DNA of 64,000 nt, from contig NC_051069.1 in NCBI RefSeq assembly GCF_004664715.2, positions 70,392,647 through 70,456,646 on the forward strand, written 5' to 3'. The translations under genes were made by a program, and so were the position numbers. Source of the stretch: Peromyscus leucopus. Taxonomy: Eukaryota; Chordata; Mammalia; Rodentia; Cricetidae. The notes under the pieces are model-generated. The model was given only the letters and a program-made list of their open reading frames with translations. It searched no databases and was not told where the DNA came from. Of the stretch, positions 22,604-33,975 are shown in pieces (the stretch's first letter is position 1; the number at the start of each line of letters is the position of its first letter).

Positions 22604-23426
22604 ATTGCCCAGCAAAGGAGAAATAAATGAGATCTACATGAGCAAACTGGGGTGAGGGGCAGTAATGGAGGCAAGGGATGGGAGATGAGAACATAAGGGA
22701 ATGGGAGGTTTGAGCTGGAACCAGGACAGAATGGGAGAGCAAGAAAAGAGATACCATGATAAATGAAGACATCCTGGGAACAGGGAGAAACAGGATGCCT
22801 GAACTGGCCTACTCCACTAGTCAGATTAGTGAATACCCTAACTGTCATCATAGAGCCTTCATCCAGTAACTGATGGAAGCAGATTCAGAGATCCACGGCC
22901 AGGTGCCAAGTAGAGCTCCAGGAGTCCAATTGATGAGAGAAAGGAGGGATTCTATGAGCAAGGGACATTGAGATCATGATGGAAAAACATACAGAGACGG
23001 CCCACCAAACTAGTGGAAACTCATGAACTCTGGATCATGAGCCCCCATGGTACTGGACTAGGCCCTCTGGAAAAGCGAGACGGTTGTGTAGCTTGAACTG
23101 TTTAGGGGGCCCCCAGGAAGTGGGATCGGACCTGTCCCTAGTGCATGAGCCGGCTTTTTGGAACCTAGTGCCTATGGTGAGACATTTTGAGCAGTCTTGG
23201 TGCAGGGGTAAGGGCTTGGACCTGCCTCAACTGAATGTACCAGTCTCTGCTGACTCCCCATGGGGAGACCTTGCCTTGGAGAAGGTGGGAATGGGGGGTG
23301 AGTTGGGGTGACAGCTGGGGGACGGGAGGAGTGAGGAGAGGGAAATCTGTGGTAGGTATGGAAAATGAATAGAAAAATTTCTTAATAATAAAATAAAAAT
23401 AAAAGAATTTAAAAAATCATTTTCCC

Positions 23427-24382
23427 TGGGACTGAGATGTCTAGTAGATAAGTCACCAAGCCTGATGGCCCGAGCTTCATTCATGAGACCCAAATGGTGA
23501 AAGGAGTTTTAGGGTTGTCCTTTGACCTCTATAGGCATGCTTCCCTCCCGACCTGCCTCTCCATCTCTCTATCTCATTATATGTGTATGTATGTACACAC
23601 ATATACATATACATATACATATACATGCATTATTATTAAGTAACAATTTCCCTAAAAGAGAGATGTCAAATTTACAGTGGCATCTGTTGTAGTACAGAGG
23701 ATTTGAAAAACATGAGATATGAAAGCCTCTCTGATGAGCATATGGACTGTGAGGCCGGGCTGGCATCTGGCTGGGCTACTCAACATTTTGTAGGCTGGGA
23801 GCAGAGGTCCTTTTTGAAGACCTGGAAAGAAACTCACATGCATTTGAAAACATGTTACTGCTTAGTAAATTCTGAAGTGTGCTGTACTCCAAAGCTTTAT
23901 TGACAGACTATGGAGTTCAATGTCCTTACAGTATTTGAATCCTAGAAATGGAGATAATGTCAGTTCCACAAAAGCAAACCTGCCAGTCAGAATAAAATTT
24001 GTGATGCGCTGTGTTTGATTTTTGTCACTTCATGCCAGTACAGACTTTCTTAAGGTAGTTTAGAAAATTTTGAAAAACAAAGAAAAATATTAAACTATCC
24101 TAACATACTATGGGTGAAAATCTAAGCATGCTATTAGGATTTTCACTAAATATACATATTATTTGCTTAAATAATTTATATTATAATTTAAAGAAATTAT
24201 TATATTCATGAGTAATTAATACTTTTTAATTTATTGAAATGGATAGAGGTCATCTCCTTTGTTATATGTCTACAAAATATATATCACAGATATATAGCCT
24301 ATAAAATTTGAATATTCAATAGAAGCAGTACAAAAATGTTACATTTTCTCATTTACATGTTACTTATTGGAATAATCTTTGG
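23427..24382. other. Unique DNA with short (TA/CA)n, no gene seen
   Basis: Interrupted TATGTA/CATATA dinucleotide-rich stretch at 23578-23628. No coding feature recognised. Confidence 0.5.
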
Positions 24383-24510
24383 CTTTTTGTTTTGTTTTAA
24401 TTGAAGCAGGGTCTCTCTTTGCAGACCAACTGACCACTAAATCACAGAGATCTTCCTTCCTCTGCCTCCCATGTGCTGGGATTAAAGGTGTGTGCCACTA
24501 TGTCGAGCAT
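24383..24510 (-). mobile_element. Decayed B1 SINE
   Basis: 'cagggtctctctttgcagac', then 'aaatcacagagatcttcctt' and 'catgtgctgggattaaaggt' in antisense B1 order, with an internal deletion. Confidence 0.8.
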
Positions 24511-26070
24511 GAATAGTTTTACTATTGATTACTGATTGCCACTGTTAACTGGTACTAACCTTGATTTGGTTGGTACTATTTACATATCTGAAACAAAAAT
24601 ACATAGACTAATAAGTGATGTCAATGGATACACTTTTACCTTTTCACGTTCAGTGTGTAACGACACCACTATGTGCACTGTTGTTGGTGTACAGTTGTGC
24701 ACCTCTTTAATAAGTTGGTTATACTACATCATGTGACAAGATCTATGATCTTGCCTTTTGCAGCTGAAGGATGCAGGATGCTGTCACTTTTCACTTGATG
24801 TTATAAGTTCCTTGTGGGCAGGAGACACTTCTTTGTGGTCCAGATCCAGCCCCCATCTGGTTTGTCTTCATACCCCTGCCACTTCTATCTATATATGCCT
24901 TATCTTGGACAAAAAAAAGAGTATTACTGCTTCTCACCTAGTGATTCAGACCTCTGCTTGGTATTGGGACACCATCTACATGTACTCTGACATGCCATTA
25001 ACAGAGTGATCCGGCTGAAGACCAGCTTCCTTTAAGGATGGGTTTGTCATCTGAGTGTCAAGCATGTTAAGTTACTAACCTCTCCCTTTCACTCTGTGTA
25101 AGCCATTTTGAGCATAAATAATTTTCCAGGTAGCACCTGGAAAATTATTTTTCTACCTACCTCTAGAACCTATGCATTTCCCTCCACTATGTCAATTGTT
25201 TGAACACTGTTCCTGTTCCTGTGTGCATTGTTCCTACATTATTTATTCACCACCAACTATGCTGTTCTCCTTCGGACATTCTAACACTTCACTCGCTGTC
25301 AGTAGCATCCAAGGCAGGTTATCTGATTAGTCATTTCTCAGTGACATGTGCACTGAAGTGTTGAAGCAAATATTTCCCTTTGATGTGCTCCATTTTTATG
25401 GCTTAAACAGATACATTGGGTCAGTACTAGATTTTTATATTGTTAAATTGAAAAGAAAATTTAATGACTTCTGCCCTTCTCCAAAACAAATCATTTTATT
25501 TGAACCAGCATGTTGAATCAACTTAAAAAGTGTGTGGAAATGAAAAAACAAAAAAAGGCTAGAATGATAAAGGTGCATTTGAATGTGGTCTTTTGGGAAA
25601 TGGAGAAAAAAGCAAGAGCAGCTTAGATAAAGATTAGATTTGGTGTGCAAAAATCAAATCCATTATTTAAAAGTAAATTTATCAAAAACTTTTGTAAACA
25701 TATGAAACAATTGTTCTTATAAGAGAAGAACAGGAAGGAAATATTTAGAAGTAGGATTCATATTCTCTGTAGAGCTACGACATAACCATTTTCACAAAAA
25801 ATTAAATGTCCAGTTTTGTTTGTCTTCAAATAAGTTAAGATTCAATATACTCAACAGTTCACTTTTACTTTTATTGTTTTATATATGGCCATTGTTTGAC
25901 TAAGGTGGTTTTGTCTTTGGAGTGTACTCACAGTCTAAGCAGTGAGCTAATTCCTGGTACAGAGGAAGGATTTTTTGTAGTATTTGAGAAGACTACCAAC
26001 GGACTTAGCATAGAGTTTGTCTGCTTTTGCTTGATTGTTTTTCCATGGTGTGTCACAATGTACCCTTGGC
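24511..26070. other. Mostly unique DNA, no gene seen
   Basis: 'taagttccttgtgggcagga' (about 24803-24822) is reminiscent of an L2/MIR tail, but too short to assign. A perfect hairpin lies at 25116-25150. Confidence 0.4.
25116..25150. repeat. Perfect 16-bp inverted repeat with 3-nt loop
   Basis: The arms AAATAATTTTCCAGGT (25116-25131) and ACCTGGAAAATTATTT (25135-25150) are exactly complementary, separated by AGC. No poly-T run follows, so it is not an obvious terminator. At 35 nt it is too short for a typical pre-miRNA. Confidence 0.9.
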
Positions 26071-26074
26071 TGCC

Positions 26075-26180
26075 TTAGACCTTCCTATATAGACAAGGTT
26101 GGCTGGAACTCATAGAACTCCTCCTGTCTCTGTCTCCCTTTTGCTGAGATTAAAGGCATCTGCTACCCCATCCACCTCTT
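26075..26180 (-). mobile_element. Decayed B1 SINE
   Basis: 'acaaggttggctggaactca', 'ctcctcctgtctctgtctcc' and 'tgctgagattaaaggcatct' follow antisense B1 order. Confidence 0.75.
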
Positions 26181-26641
26181 CTTACAGTTTTATCCATACA
26201 TTATTTGCCATGCTGTTTTTTTCCACATAAATAGGCAAGACAATTATATCTATTAGCTAAACTTTTGTTACTATCAGAAATGACAAAATAAAGGCTCCTA
26301 GATAACTTCTAAATTTGTGAATTATACACAAAGATTAGTTTTCTGTTACCATAATACCACATTTAGTTCAGATTTATCACTGGAAATTATTTTAATAAAA
26401 AGGCATAATTTGCAAGCTTGGTGAGTTGAAGCACAGGAAATTACAAGATTGGTTAACAAGGGGTGTCATGTGATAATACTCATGGTGCATAATTCTAGCC
26501 TTATTTTTAATGACTAGGAGAAATATGTATGTCTTCACTCCTGTTCACTCAAGCACATATTCCCCATAATCACTAATCGTCACTTGTGCTGCAAATTGTT
26601 TTCCTTTTACTCCTGATATTAACATAAATTGTAAGCAACCT
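26181..26641. other. A+T-rich DNA, no gene seen
   Basis: No repeat, exon or RNA gene recognised. Confidence 0.5.
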
Positions 26642-27048
26642 GTCTTAGTTTCTATTGCTGTGATAAAACGCTATGACCAAAAGCAACTTGAGGAGGAAAG
26701 GTTTCATTTCAGTGTATAACTCTCCAGTCACAATCTATCACTGAGAGAAGTCAAGGCAGGAACTCAAATCAGGCAGAAACCTGGAGGCAGGAACATAAGC
26801 AGAAACCATGGAAGAAGGCTGTCTACTGGCTTGCACTTCCTATTTTCTAATATAGCTCAGTAACACCTACTTAGGGGTTACATCCCACCTACTGTCAGCT
26901 AGGCCTACACACATCAATCATCAATTGAAAATATGTCCTAAAGACTTGCACTACAGGCAATCTGAGGGAGGCATTTTCTCTAGTGAGGTTCCTCTTCCTA
27001 AATAGTTCTACCTAGTGTCAAGTTGACACAAACTAATGAGCATACAGT
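26642..27048 (+). mobile_element. Dispersed rodent repeat, copy 2
   Basis: It begins 'gtcttagtttctattgctgt' and continues 'gctatgaccaaaagcaactt', 'aacctggaggcaggaacata', and ends 'gtgtcaagttgacacaaact'. Same family as 17680 and 27612. Non-coding. Confidence 0.8.
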
Positions 27049-27611
27049 CTTCTCATGTGTGTAGCTACACAACAACAAGCTTCAGCTCTACCCTTCCTCT
27101 TTCAAACAAGTAGCCATTTACTTAAGTTTTAGTAAATATAACAGGGCACAATATCTTATTGACTCTGGACACATGCTAAGGTGGTTGCTTATTTGAACAC
27201 AGAGTTCTAGGTGGCATATCTTTGTGAGCTTTAGAAGGTGTGAGTGGGATCCAACTAGAGGGGGATCAAAGTGAGACTTGATTGCAAAAAGTCACAATTG
27301 GATTCGCCCAGTTGCCTGGATACAATGCACACTTGGATTTGCTCAATAATACCTATCAGTGTATAGCAGAACACAAGACAAGTTCTAGTAAAAGATGGCA
27401 TTGTTTGCATCTACCTGACCATTGACTAAATACCTCTGAGAAATGATTATACATTTAAAATATCTGCCACTGTTTTTCTTCCCCAGATTGGCAGTTTTCA
27501 ATTAATTCTTAAATATTCCCCAAAGGTCCACGCGCTAAAGGCCTGATAGCCAGCCCATGACAGTGTTAGCAGATGACAGTACTTTTAGGGGTCCATTTTG
27601 GAATGAAAGTT

Positions 27612-27995
27612 GTCTTAGGGTTTCTATTGCTTTCATGAAACACCATGACCAAAAGCAAGTTGAGACAGGAAGGGTCTCTTTGGCTTATACTACCATGTCA
27701 TTGTTCATTGGCGAAGGAAGTCAGGACAAAAGCTCAAACAGAGAAAAACCTGGAGGCAAGAACTGTGCAGAGGCCATGGAGGGGTGTTGTTGGCTTCCCC
27801 CGCCCGATTTCTTATAGAACCCAGTACCACCACCCCAGGAGTGGCATCACACACAATGGGGCGGCACTCCTTCATCAAACACTAATTAAGAAAATACCCT
27901 ACAGGCTTGCCTGTAGCGAGATCTCATGGAGTCATTTTCTTAACTGAAGTTCCCTTGACACATAACTTGAGCTTGGGTCAAGTTGACATGAAAGT
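27612..27995 (+). mobile_element. Dispersed rodent repeat, copy 3
   Basis: 'gtcttagggtttctattgct', 'aacaccatgaccaaaagcaa', 'aaacctggaggcaagaactg' and a terminal 'gggtcaagttgacatgaaag'. The two overlapping plus-strand frames at 27557-27947 lie in this repeat and are not genes. Confidence 0.8.
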
Positions 27996-28184
27996 ATGCA
28001 GCACAAAGGTCAATCATTAAGGGAATATTGGTGGTTACTGGGTTACTCTGCCCTGCCTTTTTTGCTCACTTTTGCCCTTTTGGGGGGCGTTGTTGTGGTG
28101 CTCATTCTTGCATTTACTTTTCTTCTTGCTCCTTCTTTCTCTTTCTGTGTATTCTGGACACCACAAGTAAGCAGCTTTCTTCAT

Positions 28185-28350
28185 TGTCTGCCCTCTGCCA
28201 TGATCACTTCCTTATCACAGACCCAAAGACAATGAGGGAATACAAATAAGCCCTAAATCTCTGAAACCATGAATTAAAATAAAGCTGTTATACTTACATG
28301 CTGGTTATGTCAAGGACCTGGAACCAGTCATGGAAAGTTAGCACAGTAGT
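28185..28350 (+). mobile_element. Rodent dispersed-repeat tail
   Basis: 'tctgccctctgccatgatca', 'aaccatgaattaaaataaag' and 'atggaaagttagcacagtag' match in order a repeat tail I know from mouse genomic DNA. Family name not assigned. Confidence 0.55.
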
Positions 28351-29216
28351 CTAAATATGTTACTTAGATCAATATTGCCTAGTCTTAGCATATCACAAAT
28401 AAAGAAAAAATCCTAAATGATAACGACCTTCAAGATACTTGAATGATAAGGAATAAGTCTGCTGAGAAGTCAAGAGCTGTCCTGGCCTAGTATGCAAAGC
28501 CTCTGGAATTCATAATTAAGATTGCTATCAAAATTCTTATTTACAATAAATTTCTGCTTAAAACCTTATGCAGAAAATAAAAAAGATGTGTGCACAAGAA
28601 TTTTTGCAAGATGTATCAGTTATTTCAACAAAATTCTAATTTGATTATGTTTGTCCACAATATTAAACAAGAAAATATAGATGCATTGCTAATTGGCCTT
28701 CAGAGTATGGTGTCATCACAGCACCATTGTTACTATACCGTTATTACTCCAAGGATTAAAGTACTTCTATTATACCATTAATTAACAACTAGCTTTGTCA
28801 ACATTGCTAGAATAACTGATGTGTGTGCAAGCTCTTAGGCATGTTTATTGACAAAATTGGCAAGGACATTCTGAATCTATACTATGCCTATTCTGATTGG
28901 TCAATACTCCATTTGCCCTTTTAAGAAATGACATCAGCTAAGAATCAAGATTGCTATATTAAACTCTAAATCCATATACTATATTTTTCTCTCCTCTGTC
29001 TTTTATGTTACTGATGGAATTTCCCATGTACCTCTTTCAGGCATGGAGTTGCAGATCAATGGAGGGAAGAGGTGCCTTGTGAAATATTGTCAGTTCTGGT
29101 GAAGTGATGGTGGGTCTAAAGGTTTCACTATGTGGAATTGAGAATGTTCAGAGGGTTTTCTTATGAGAAATCAGAAATTGGATGACACATGGATAATCTC
29201 ATTAAGCCTACATTTC
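28351..29216. other. Unique DNA, no gene seen
   Basis: No repeat, exon or RNA gene recognised. Confidence 0.5.
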
Positions 29217-29332
29217 AGCCGGGTGGTGGTGGCACTTTTAATCCCAGCACTTGGGAGGCAGAGGCAGGTGGATCTCTGTGAGTGTGAGGCCACCCTGGTC
29301 TACAAAGTGAGTTCCAGGACAGGCTCCAAAAA
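29217..29332 (+). mobile_element. B1 SINE, 3' part diverged
   Basis: Sense B1: 'gccgggtggtggtggcactt', 'aatcccagcacttgggaggc', 'gcaggtggatctctgtgagt' and 'gttccaggacaggctcc'. Confidence 0.93.
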
Positions 29333-30687
29333 AGTCTTCATTTCAACAGAGTAAGACTATGAAAGAGAAGCCCGGTGACAACAATTTAGTGAAGAATTTC
29401 TGAAAGTTTTCAGGTGATTAGTTCTCTTCATTGTTTTCATTTTCAACTGTGGTTTTTTTAGTTCCCTGCTTTAGGAAATTCACAGCCTACTCCTCTATGC
29501 CACATCTTTGAAATCCTAACTAGCCTCTAGCAATTGCTATAATTGAATCTCCCTATTGTTAGTACAAATTCCACAATTTTCATGTTTGTCTTGATGTTCA
29601 CATATAGTAGATTGACCATCCATCCAAGTATTCCACAAATGTCCATTGCTATAATATTGAGCAAGTGAAACTTGGTACCAGTCATCATGAAGGAAGAAAT
29701 CAAATAAATACATAAACAAATGCATGAACAGCAAAATATCAGACATCATGGGTTGATAACACATGACAACTTTAAAGTCATTAGTTAGATTTTGGGTGTT
29801 GGAGAAAACCCCAGGAAGAATTTGGTATAATCAGATATACTAATTAAACAAAGGACCCTGCAAAGTAAATTCATATAAAAGAATATTACCCACAGGAACA
29901 TTGAGCTTAATGTATTCCAGGAAGAAGAAATTCAGTGTATTCATAGCAAAATGCACATAGTAAAGATAAGAATAAAAAGAAGTGAATGGGAAGAGCAAAG
30001 GCTGTATAACAATTTTTTACTTGCCCAGATATTATATTTCATTTTAGAATGTGGTAGGGAATTACTGCTGCATATATAGTAATAGGTCTGGGACTTGACT
30101 TCAGTAACTAGATGGCAAGAGTTTCTATTCTTCAAATATTAAAACTGGGGAATAGAAGAGTTAATGGAGGAAGTATATATGAAGGTTTTTCCTCATAATT
30201 AGATTGTGTGGATTAGTAGAGACTTGGGAGATTAGTGATGCACACCTCTTTGTGCGTTTTTGAAGGCATTTCCAAAAAGAAATTGCTGTGGGAGAGCAAC
30301 TGAGGGAGAAAGACATGCCTGGAGTGTATACAGTACCATCTTATAGGCTGAGGACCAGGATAAGTTAAACAGAATTAATGGAAGGGCAACTAATGGGTGC
30401 AAGTTTCATCTTTTTGAGCCAGTGTGGCTATTCCTGCACCCATTCAGCTATGGATACCAAACTCCAACTTGTTCAACTTTTCATTGTGTCCTCATACCAG
30501 CCCCTAGGGAGCACCCAGGCCTTCTTATTTGGTGAGGTGATAAATTATCAGACTACCACTTACTCAAAGTTTCCAGTCCCTTTGGAAGAGTAGACCCTGT
30601 GTTCTACCTCTCCAGTATGCAAATAGCCATCATAAAACTATTTAGCTTCTAATCCTGTGATTAAACCCAATAGCTGCAGTTTATAAA

Positions 30688-30734
30688 TGTGTGTGTGTAT
30701 GTGTGTGTGTGTGTGTTTGTGTGTATGTGTGTGT
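30688..30734. repeat. Interrupted (TG)n microsatellite
   Basis: TG repeats broken by TATG and TTTG units. Confidence 0.95.
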
Positions 30735-31047
30735 AAAATGGGTGAAGTTAGTCTCAAGTCCATCTATGAATATTTAAATAAAAGTCATTATGGAGATTGT
30801 TTCATTTAGCAACTACTGGTGCTAGAAAATATCTACATATGCTCAAAGGCTGGCTTTATGATCATGAAAACAGATGTAACTAAAATAGCAATAGTCAAGA
30901 CTCAGGAATAAACTATCATACCCTAAGTTAAATTATAAAAACCTAAGATGTAATTGGAACATTTTAAGAGAGGAAACAGAGCCCATACACTGAGCACATA
31001 TAATTTCATGGCCAGCTGCTGGAGGGTTGATCAAGAAAGAACAGTGA

Positions 31048-31050
<3 letters not shown>

Positions 31051-31106
<56 letters not shown>

Positions 31107-31107
31107 T
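31051..31107. repeat. (TG)n microsatellite
   Basis: About 26 uninterrupted TG units, then TTTG. Confidence 0.97.
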
Positions 31108-33834
31108 AAGGACAATGTCAACTTTAGAGAAAATACCTTAGAGGCAAGTCTGATATCATTCTATATTTCCAACATTGTTTGTTTAATTGATGTGTATTAA
31201 TGAGGCTGATGATCAAATCCCACATGGTACACATGTATTCTGCCTCCTAGCTGTATTTTTCTTCTTTGTGCAATCCAGTTAACAGTGCTTACTTTGCAGA
31301 ATGCTTGGGGGTTTCAAATGGGATTCCTTAATATTTGAAAATAAAAGTTCTTAGCTTAGTGCCTAGTACACAGGAAATACTGAAAAGATTGAATTTGTTT
31401 CTAGTGATTATTAGTGTTTTCTTCTGCTTGTATGGACAGTAACAAAGGATTCCTTACACATTTACTTTTCACAGTACTCTGGAAAGTTGAAACTTTAAGA
31501 ATGCTATTTCTGAGAACTATAACATGTCAAATGAAAAATATTTTAAACCAAGGGAAAAAGAACTAATAGCCTTTCTGGCAACCAACTTCTAAGGTTAACA
31601 TCCCCAAAGCAAACAAAACTGTATGTCGACTTTTAGAAAGTAATTCATGGAAGGAATAGGAAATTAACTTTGGGGTAAGGGTTGCTTCAATCTGGAACAA
31701 CTTGAACAGGAGGAAATTACAGGATATATTACTGTGTAATTAAAGAAATGCTACCAGATGTGAATATCACGTCTTTAGGTATACTCCACTATCCACTAGG
31801 CATAACACCAAAACAACTGATGTAGGACAAAAAGATTCCAGCCTCTAATGTAGGGCGGTCAAATCAGAATGAGCAGCAGTTGAGACAGTGGATGACAGGT
31901 TAGGGTAGCACAAGCAGTGGTCATAGCAACAGATATTATGACATGAACTGAACGTGGGAGGCACCCACCAGCAGATGGAGGAAAGAGGCGCAGTGCTGAC
32001 AGGGGAAGACAAAGCTGCAAGAAGCATCTGAGAATTCTGAGATCCACCCACAGTGTTAAACAAGGGGACCTGCTGAGCTAATGGCTCACTGGTGTCATTG
32101 GTCTATATGGAACAACAGGACCCTAAAGAGGAAGGAAAGCAACAAACTTCTAAACCTTTAGGGAAATAAGGTATTTTATTTTGATCTCATATTTTACCTA
32201 AATAAAACTATTTTCCATGCCACCAGTAATTAATGTGTAATGTAAATGCAAATCACCATTTCTTTTAACCCCACTTTCCAAATTTGGGTGTATAAGTATT
32301 CACAAGCAATCTGACACCCCTCCAAGGAACTGGGGGCTGATAATACAAAGCCATTACTAAATGGTCAGCTGAAAGAATGGAACGTGAACTAGTAGCAGAG
32401 TATCAACTGAATTGTGATATTTTAAGAAGTAAAAATTTACTCTCCAATATAATGTGTAGATAGTTGTAAAATCAATGAAGTCGATATAAAAGATTAAATT
32501 TTATTTTGAAATAGTTAATCATTCTAAGTGGAAGAGGAGACCAAAGACTAAGAAGTGTGATAAGAATAAAAAAATAAATCTTTGATACGGTATAGACTTA
32601 ATTACTATCAATGCCACCACACAAACATTAGCTAAAGCTGCAATTAACAGGCAAAAACATTATGATAACATTTTAGCCTGTATAGGTCATTCAAGATAAA
32701 AATCCGGAATTCCTATTCAAGCAGTAGTTCTGAGTAGAGTCGTTTTACCTTTGGTCGCCTTGAAAAGTAATCATTTGTAGCTGAGCATACAGTGTGAAGA
32801 GAGTCCAAGGACAAAGGGGTCCTCACATTGCAGGGAACAGAACAGCCTCTCACAACAGTGGAGATGAGTTGATAAGGGTTCTAAAGCTGGAAAAAGGCAA
32901 ATCATGTACAAATACATTTTAGAGAGTAGACAATGGATTCAATTTTTAGCGCATTAGAACACACTGAAAGTGACATTAAATATAAATAAAAATAATATGC
33001 AAATGAAAGGAAAAGATTTCAGGAGTGTCTATAAAACATAACTAAGTAAATACAATTTTAGAAGCAAAAAGTATCAGACAAATTTCCCTTTAAGCAAGAA
33101 CCCTAGGTGTAGCTAATGAAGGGCATTTTGTGACTTCTGAGAGTCAATCAGCAGTTTAAATCTGAGATAAATTAATTTGCTTTTCCTCTCCATATCAGAA
33201 TAGTCTGCATTACAAGAGCCTCACAAGGAAAACACAGAAAGCAGTTAGATATCCCCACAGAGTCAGCAAACTAATCCTGTAGGATCTAATTGAGCTGGAG
33301 TATGCTGATGAGAGTTCTAGGTTCACCTGAGTATTATTTTAAAGTTATATTTATTTTTATACCAAACATGAAAAGTTAAGTTCATTTGAAAAAGAACAGT
33401 TAATCACATTCAGGATAAAGTCTTGAAAAGAGGGATTTAATGAAAGAAACTAGAAACCTTATGCTATTCCCCACTCCAGGTTTTGAGTTACATTTAGATT
33501 GAATTGCTGAGTTAGATTTCAGTAACTCTAAATAGAACCAGTGACTGGAAGAATCAAAGACAATTCAGCAAACCATAGGATGCTTATGGAGTGGAGGGTT
33601 TTGTTTTTTTCTTTTGCATTCACACTTTTGTGTATAATAATTCGTTTTATAATATATACAAGTGTATAGCATTATTTGAAAGGACTATATATACTTCATC
33701 TGAGCGAAAATTACATTTTCATTATCCAGCCTAAAGATAAATGTCATGATATTTGAAACCATGCTGGAGTTACTCTATGAGCCAAATGAGATGTTGTAGA
33801 TCTTCTGTCATTATTTTCATTCCACAATATTAAT

Positions 33835-33975
33835 ATTTTTTTCATTTTATTTATATTTTTTAATTAAGAATTTTTTATTCATTTTACATATCGACCACAG
33901 ATTCCCCTTTCATCCTCGCTCCTGCTCCCCCACCAGTCTTTCCTCCCTCCCGACCCACAACCTACCCAGTCCTTA
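33835..33975 (-). mobile_element. L1 3' end fragment
   Basis: 'cattttacatatcgaccaca' followed by a pyrimidine-rich C block. This is the reverse complement of the L1 3' terminus and resembles the layout at 8600-8700. Confidence 0.6.

Larger units (their letters stand above)
20775..23406 (+). mobile_element. Twin-primed L1, interrupted by a second L1
   Basis: The inverted 5' segment (20775-21333, minus strand) carries the ORF2 C-terminal region with 'RKMWHVYKMEYYSAVK'-like coding and several broken frames. The plus-strand 3' segment begins at 21334 ('tatgtaatcacagataagtg'), crosses the ORF2 end and runs into the 3' UTR to 21444. After a 1.1-kb inserted L1 it resumes at 22589 ('agagggatgcatgaattgcc') and ends in an A-rich tail near 23406. 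The outer end of the inverted part and the start of the 3' segment are adjacent in normal L1. Candidate target-site duplications at 20755-20774 and 23407-23426 match in about 16 of 20 positions, so that assignment is tentative. Confidence 0.85.
29333..33834. other. Unique A+T-rich DNA with two TG microsatellites, no gene seen
   Basis: Apart from the TG runs listed separately, I recognise no repeat, exon or RNA gene. 'agcttagtgcctagtacaca' (31354-31373) resembles an L2/MIR tail but is too short to call. Confidence 0.45.

Noticed and set aside
24803..24890. Possible L2/MIR tail
   Set aside because: Only one about 20-bp word resembles the family. Not enough to annotate.
27557..27947. Two overlapping plus-strand frames
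   Set aside because: They lie inside a common dispersed rodent repeat.
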